Positions 61,481-64,000 of a DNA stretch of 64,000 bases are shown here, one piece after another. The notes under the pieces were generated by a model. The model did no database searches, was not told the origin of the DNA, and was given only the letters and a program-made list of their open reading frames with translations. The first letter of the stretch is position 1, and the number at the start of each line of letters is the position of its first letter. The position numbers and the translations under genes were made by a program. Source of the DNA: Nicotiana tabacum (Eukaryota > Streptophyta > Magnoliopsida > Solanales > Solanaceae); assembly GCF_000715075.1 (NCBI RefSeq), contig NC_134103.1, positions 75,021,519-75,085,518 on the forward strand, given 5' to 3'.

Positions 61481-61888
61481 ATAATCCTATTTAGCATTGT
61501 CTTTTACCAGTTGTGTTGGTAACTTAGGATTACACAGAATATCCCGAGGCTTAGTTGATCTCCTCAAGTCTGCTATTTTTACCATGCGCTCACTGCCCCT
61601 AACAGCTTCTTCTTTCGGTCTCTCTTCCGACTTGCACATCTACTTACTGCATCCTCTCCTCTTTACTGTTTTTCTCTCCGAATTTAGGATGGCTTTGGTA
61701 CTTGGTGCGCAACTACTTGAAGCTAAATTACGGAATTCCCTTATTATATCCTTGAATCTTTTGTTTAAATTCGGTCTCTATTATAACATCATAATTACTC
61801 TAATTTGATCGAGGAGAGATAGATACGAGTTGTTCCTGCTGTGTGATTGAAGTATTGATTTATATGCTTTTCATTTTATGGTAAGTAA
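61481..61888. other. Unassigned AT-rich DNA
   Basis: A plus-strand open stretch of 103 codons (61497-61808) starts MSFTSCVGNLG and is Leu-rich. It has no motif, no homologue that I know and no clear splice context, and I do not call it a gene. Confidence 0.4.
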
Positions 61889-61890
61889 TA

Positions 61891-62108
61891 CTCCTACCGT
61901 TTCAAGTTACGTGAACTTATTTCCTTTTTAGTTCGTGCCAAAAATAATGATCTCTTTCCTTATTTGGAAACAATTTACTTTTATGCAACAATTTATAACC
62001 ACACAAAATATATGTGCCTCATTTTATACCAAAAGTTCAAAAGTCTTCTCTCTTTTTTTAAATTCCGTGCTCAGTCAAATGGGTTTACATAAATTGAAAT
62101 GGAGGGAG
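61891..62108. mobile_element. Stowaway-like MITE (Tc1/mariner)
   Basis: The 218-bp element has TA on both sides (61889-61890 and 62109-62110). Its terminal inverted repeats are of the CTCCCTCCGTTTCAA type: CTCCTACCGTTTCAAGTTA on the left, and the complement of the right end, CTCCCTCCATTTCAATTTA. Both ends and the TA duplication are the hallmark of Stowaway elements. Confidence 0.85.
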
Positions 62109-62110
62109 TA

Positions 62111-62429
62111 CGTGGGTCCTTTCCTATTTAATTAAACAAAAAGAAGAATTTACTCTCTCCTTTGTTTTACTGCTGGTGTTTTTGTTTATTCGATGATTAA
62201 GGAACTACCGGGAATAATAGAGAGGCGAGCTCGAAGCTATTGCTTTACCAAAGTCTTCCCGATTATTTTTTTCATTACTTGATTCGTAATGTACAAAAAT
62301 TTACGGTGATGGTATTTTTATAGTTTTATTTATTGTTGGCTTGCCGCAATTTGGCTGTATTTCCTAGAATATGTAGTTCTAACACAAATGAGTTTTTGAC
62401 TCACAACAATCTGATTTTCTTATGCAGGT
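62111..62429. other. Unassigned AT-rich DNA before E5
   Basis: No coding or repeat structure is recognisable. It is the left flank of the E5 insertion, whose TSD partner is outside the window. Confidence 0.4.
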
Positions 62430-63046
62430 TGTATACGGTCGAAATGGCACGGAGTTGCCTCGAGGTAACCTCGTAATAGATCGGGCTCTAGCTCGAGCTC
62501 GAAGATAGAACATCAAGCCTGAAGATCGAAGTGTTTATTGAGATCGAGTCCAGCAACAATCGAGATCAAGCATGACTGACTTCGAATAAGGCGTAATAAC
62601 GGAATAGTAAGATATCAGTAACCGGTCGAAGATCACGGCGAAAATCTCGGAACAGATCAAATCAAAGCGGTTATTAGTGCCAATCATGGGATCTACTTCC
62701 GTTATTAGAGTTGTACCTTATTTAGGATTCCTCTATTATATAAAGAGGGATCCCATTCACTTGTAGGGGGGACAATCATTATTCATTGATAAGAATATAC
62801 ACATACGCTGCTTTCTTTGTTTTACTTACTGTTCATCATTGTTTGTTCCATCCTCTACTGTTCTTATTAACTAACCTCGAGACTATCTCGAATCGAGGTC
62901 GAGGCATTGTTTGCAGACCGATTTGATTTATTTTATTGTCCAATTTATCTATTTAATTCGTTGTTTATCAATTGGTACTGGTTTAAATCACATATCCTTA
63001 AAACCACAATATAAGTTTAATTGTTACTCAATTTTTAGGGTAAACA
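62430..63046 (+). repeat. E5 5' LTR (Tat lineage, plus strand)
   Basis: It runs from TGTATACGGTC to TTTAGGGTAAACA, the same ends as the E3 LTR in element sense, but the body differs. A TATA box (TATTATATAAAG) lies at 62735-62744. Confidence 0.87.
62735..62744 (+). promoter_or_regulatory. TATA box in E5 LTR
   Basis: TTATATAAAG followed by AGGGATCCC. It is in the position equivalent to the E3 TATA box. Confidence 0.7.
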
Positions 63047-63049
63047 GTT

Positions 63050-63068
63050 TGGTGCCCACCGTGAGGCT
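63050..63068 (+). other. E5 primer-binding site (tRNA-Lys type)
   Basis: TGGTGCCCACCGTGAGGCT matches the complement of the plant tRNA-Lys 3' end with two changes (T for C and A for G). It lies three bases after the LTR. Confidence 0.83.
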
Positions 63069-63159
63069 AAGGATAATAGTGATTGTTCAGTACTGATTCT
63101 GGTAAAACACACTATTTTATGCTTGTTCTTGTCATGTATCTTTGTTTTCAGGTTAAAAC

Positions 63160-64000
63160 ATGTCAAACTCACAAAACGCATCCCTAATCTCGGGGGAGCA
63201 CCGGTTGCGAACCCAGTCGATGTCAGTTCGCACATTGCTTTAAACACAGGCCTAGGCGCAGATCTCGATGGGAGTATATGCACGGAAGGTCGATCTAGTG
63301 GCCAAGGAACACAGAGTAGAGGAGACGAAAGACTCAGTCTCTAAGTGATATTTGAGATGCTTCAAGCCCAGCAAGCCGCTATTGCTCAATTATAAAATCA
63401 ACATAGAGCTCCGAATAGGGTCGAGCCGTAAATTACTCGTTGTACCGAACCAGTACCGAAAAGGTCGAATGGTAACGAATCGGGGACTGATCCTGCGGTA
63501 ATAAAAATGCTCGAGGAGCTCACCAAAAGAATTGAATCAGGGGAGAAGAGAATCGAAGCCAACGATAAAAAAGTGGAGACACATAAATCTCGAGTTGATC
63601 AGATACTAGGGCCACCGCCAATCTTGAAATGGGATGGATTCGAAGAAGTTTGTACAAAAGCAGTTTCCTCCAAGTGCGGCTCCGAAGACTATTCCAAAGA
63701 AGTTTCGTATGCCAGACATTCCCAAATATAATGGGACCACCGATCCCAACGAGCATGTTACTTCATATACATGCGCCATCAAGGGTAACGATTTAGAAGA
63801 TGATGCAATCGAATATGTGCTGTTGAAAAAATTTGGAGAGACCCTTTCGAAGGGAGCAATGATTTGGTATCACAGCCTGCCACCAAATTCCATCGACTCA
63901 TTTGCCATGTTAGCAGATTCTTTCGTAAAGGCACACGCCGGGGCCATAAAGATCGCAATGAGGAAATCGGACCTTTTCAAGGTAAGACAAAGGGATAATG
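63160..64000 (+). pseudogene. gag: E5 gag (decayed, truncated by window end)
   Basis: The ATG at 63160 opens MSNSQNASLI. A frameshift near 63185 moves the family sequence (GGAPVANPVDVSSHIALN) to another frame. Stops lie at 63393-63395 and 63429-63431, and a further frameshift near 63630 precedes the core (MPDIPKYNGTTDPNEHV, MIWYHSLPPNSIDSFAML). It is closely similar to the E3 gag, including the KRIESGEKRIEANDKKVET coiled-coil stretch, so the two elements belong to the same family or to sister families. The rest of the element lies to the right of the window. Confidence 0.88.

Noticed and set aside
61497..61808. 103-codon plus-strand frame as a host gene
   Set aside because: No recognisable motif, no splice or promoter context, and AT-rich flanks.
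1..64000. tRNA, rRNA, organellar inserts and plant pararetrovirus sequence
   Set aside because: No cloverleaf-like gene, rRNA segment, plastid or mitochondrial gene, or caulimovirid coat or movement protein was recognised. The tRNA-like words are only PBS complements.

Overview
The window is plant nuclear repeat DNA, almost certainly from a Solanaceae genome; Nicotiana is my best guess, an inference from the element families and not proven. No tRNA, rRNA, bacterial operon or intact host gene was found. Nearly everything is transposable elements inserted into one another. Most insertions can be bounded to the base by TG...CA LTR ends, flanking target-site duplications (TSDs), primer-binding sites (PBS) and polypurine tracts (PPT).

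Layout. (1) 1-13892: the gag start, PBS and 5' LTR of a minus-strand chromovirus-like Ty3 element (E0) that runs off the left edge. Its LTR is split by a complete 10.9-kb Tekay/Del-type element, E1 (1413-12344, TSD ATTAG). (2) 13905-16443: a Helitron with a TC start and a GCGC hairpin plus CTAG end. It carries a three-exon-like reading frame and a hAT-type MITE (15141-15786, 8-bp TSD). (3) 16508-31253: an unidentified exon pair whose second exon is cut by a solo LTR, S1 (TSD GAGAG). S1 is itself cut by a second complete Tekay-type element, E2 (19315-30229, TSD ATCCA). (4) 32301: the 5' end of another Helitron, interrupted after 171 bp by E3, a Tat-lineage Ty3 element now 27.7 kb long (32472-60171, TSD AGTTT). 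E3 has been invaded by solo LTR S3, by a non-autonomous giant-LTR element E4 (itself invaded by solo LTR S2), and by solo LTR S4. (5) 60177-62429: AT-rich DNA with a (TA)n run, a Copia-like LTR remnant and a Stowaway MITE. (6) 62430-64000: the 5' LTR, PBS and decayed gag of a second Tat element, E5, on the plus strand and head to head with E3.

Coding content. E1 and E2 each encode one gag-PR-RT-RNaseH-IN-chromodomain frame on the minus strand. E3 encodes gag-PR-RT-RNaseH-second RNaseH-IN on the minus strand and, between IN and the 3' LTR, an antisense spliced frame on the plus strand. Every frame is broken by stops or frameshifts. Each of the three integrases has lost a different conserved residue, so no element here looks autonomous.

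The least explained signals lie inside the LTRs. There is a cluster of CGCANNTGCG dyads (E-box cores) in all members of one LTR group, and a pair of GAGGTAAGT-like splice-donor words about 400 bp apart in seven LTR copies. An inverted repeat sits at the PBS-proximal LTR end. E4 has an LTR-internal-LTR-internal arrangement with 4.2-kb LTRs and a 0.6-kb interior.
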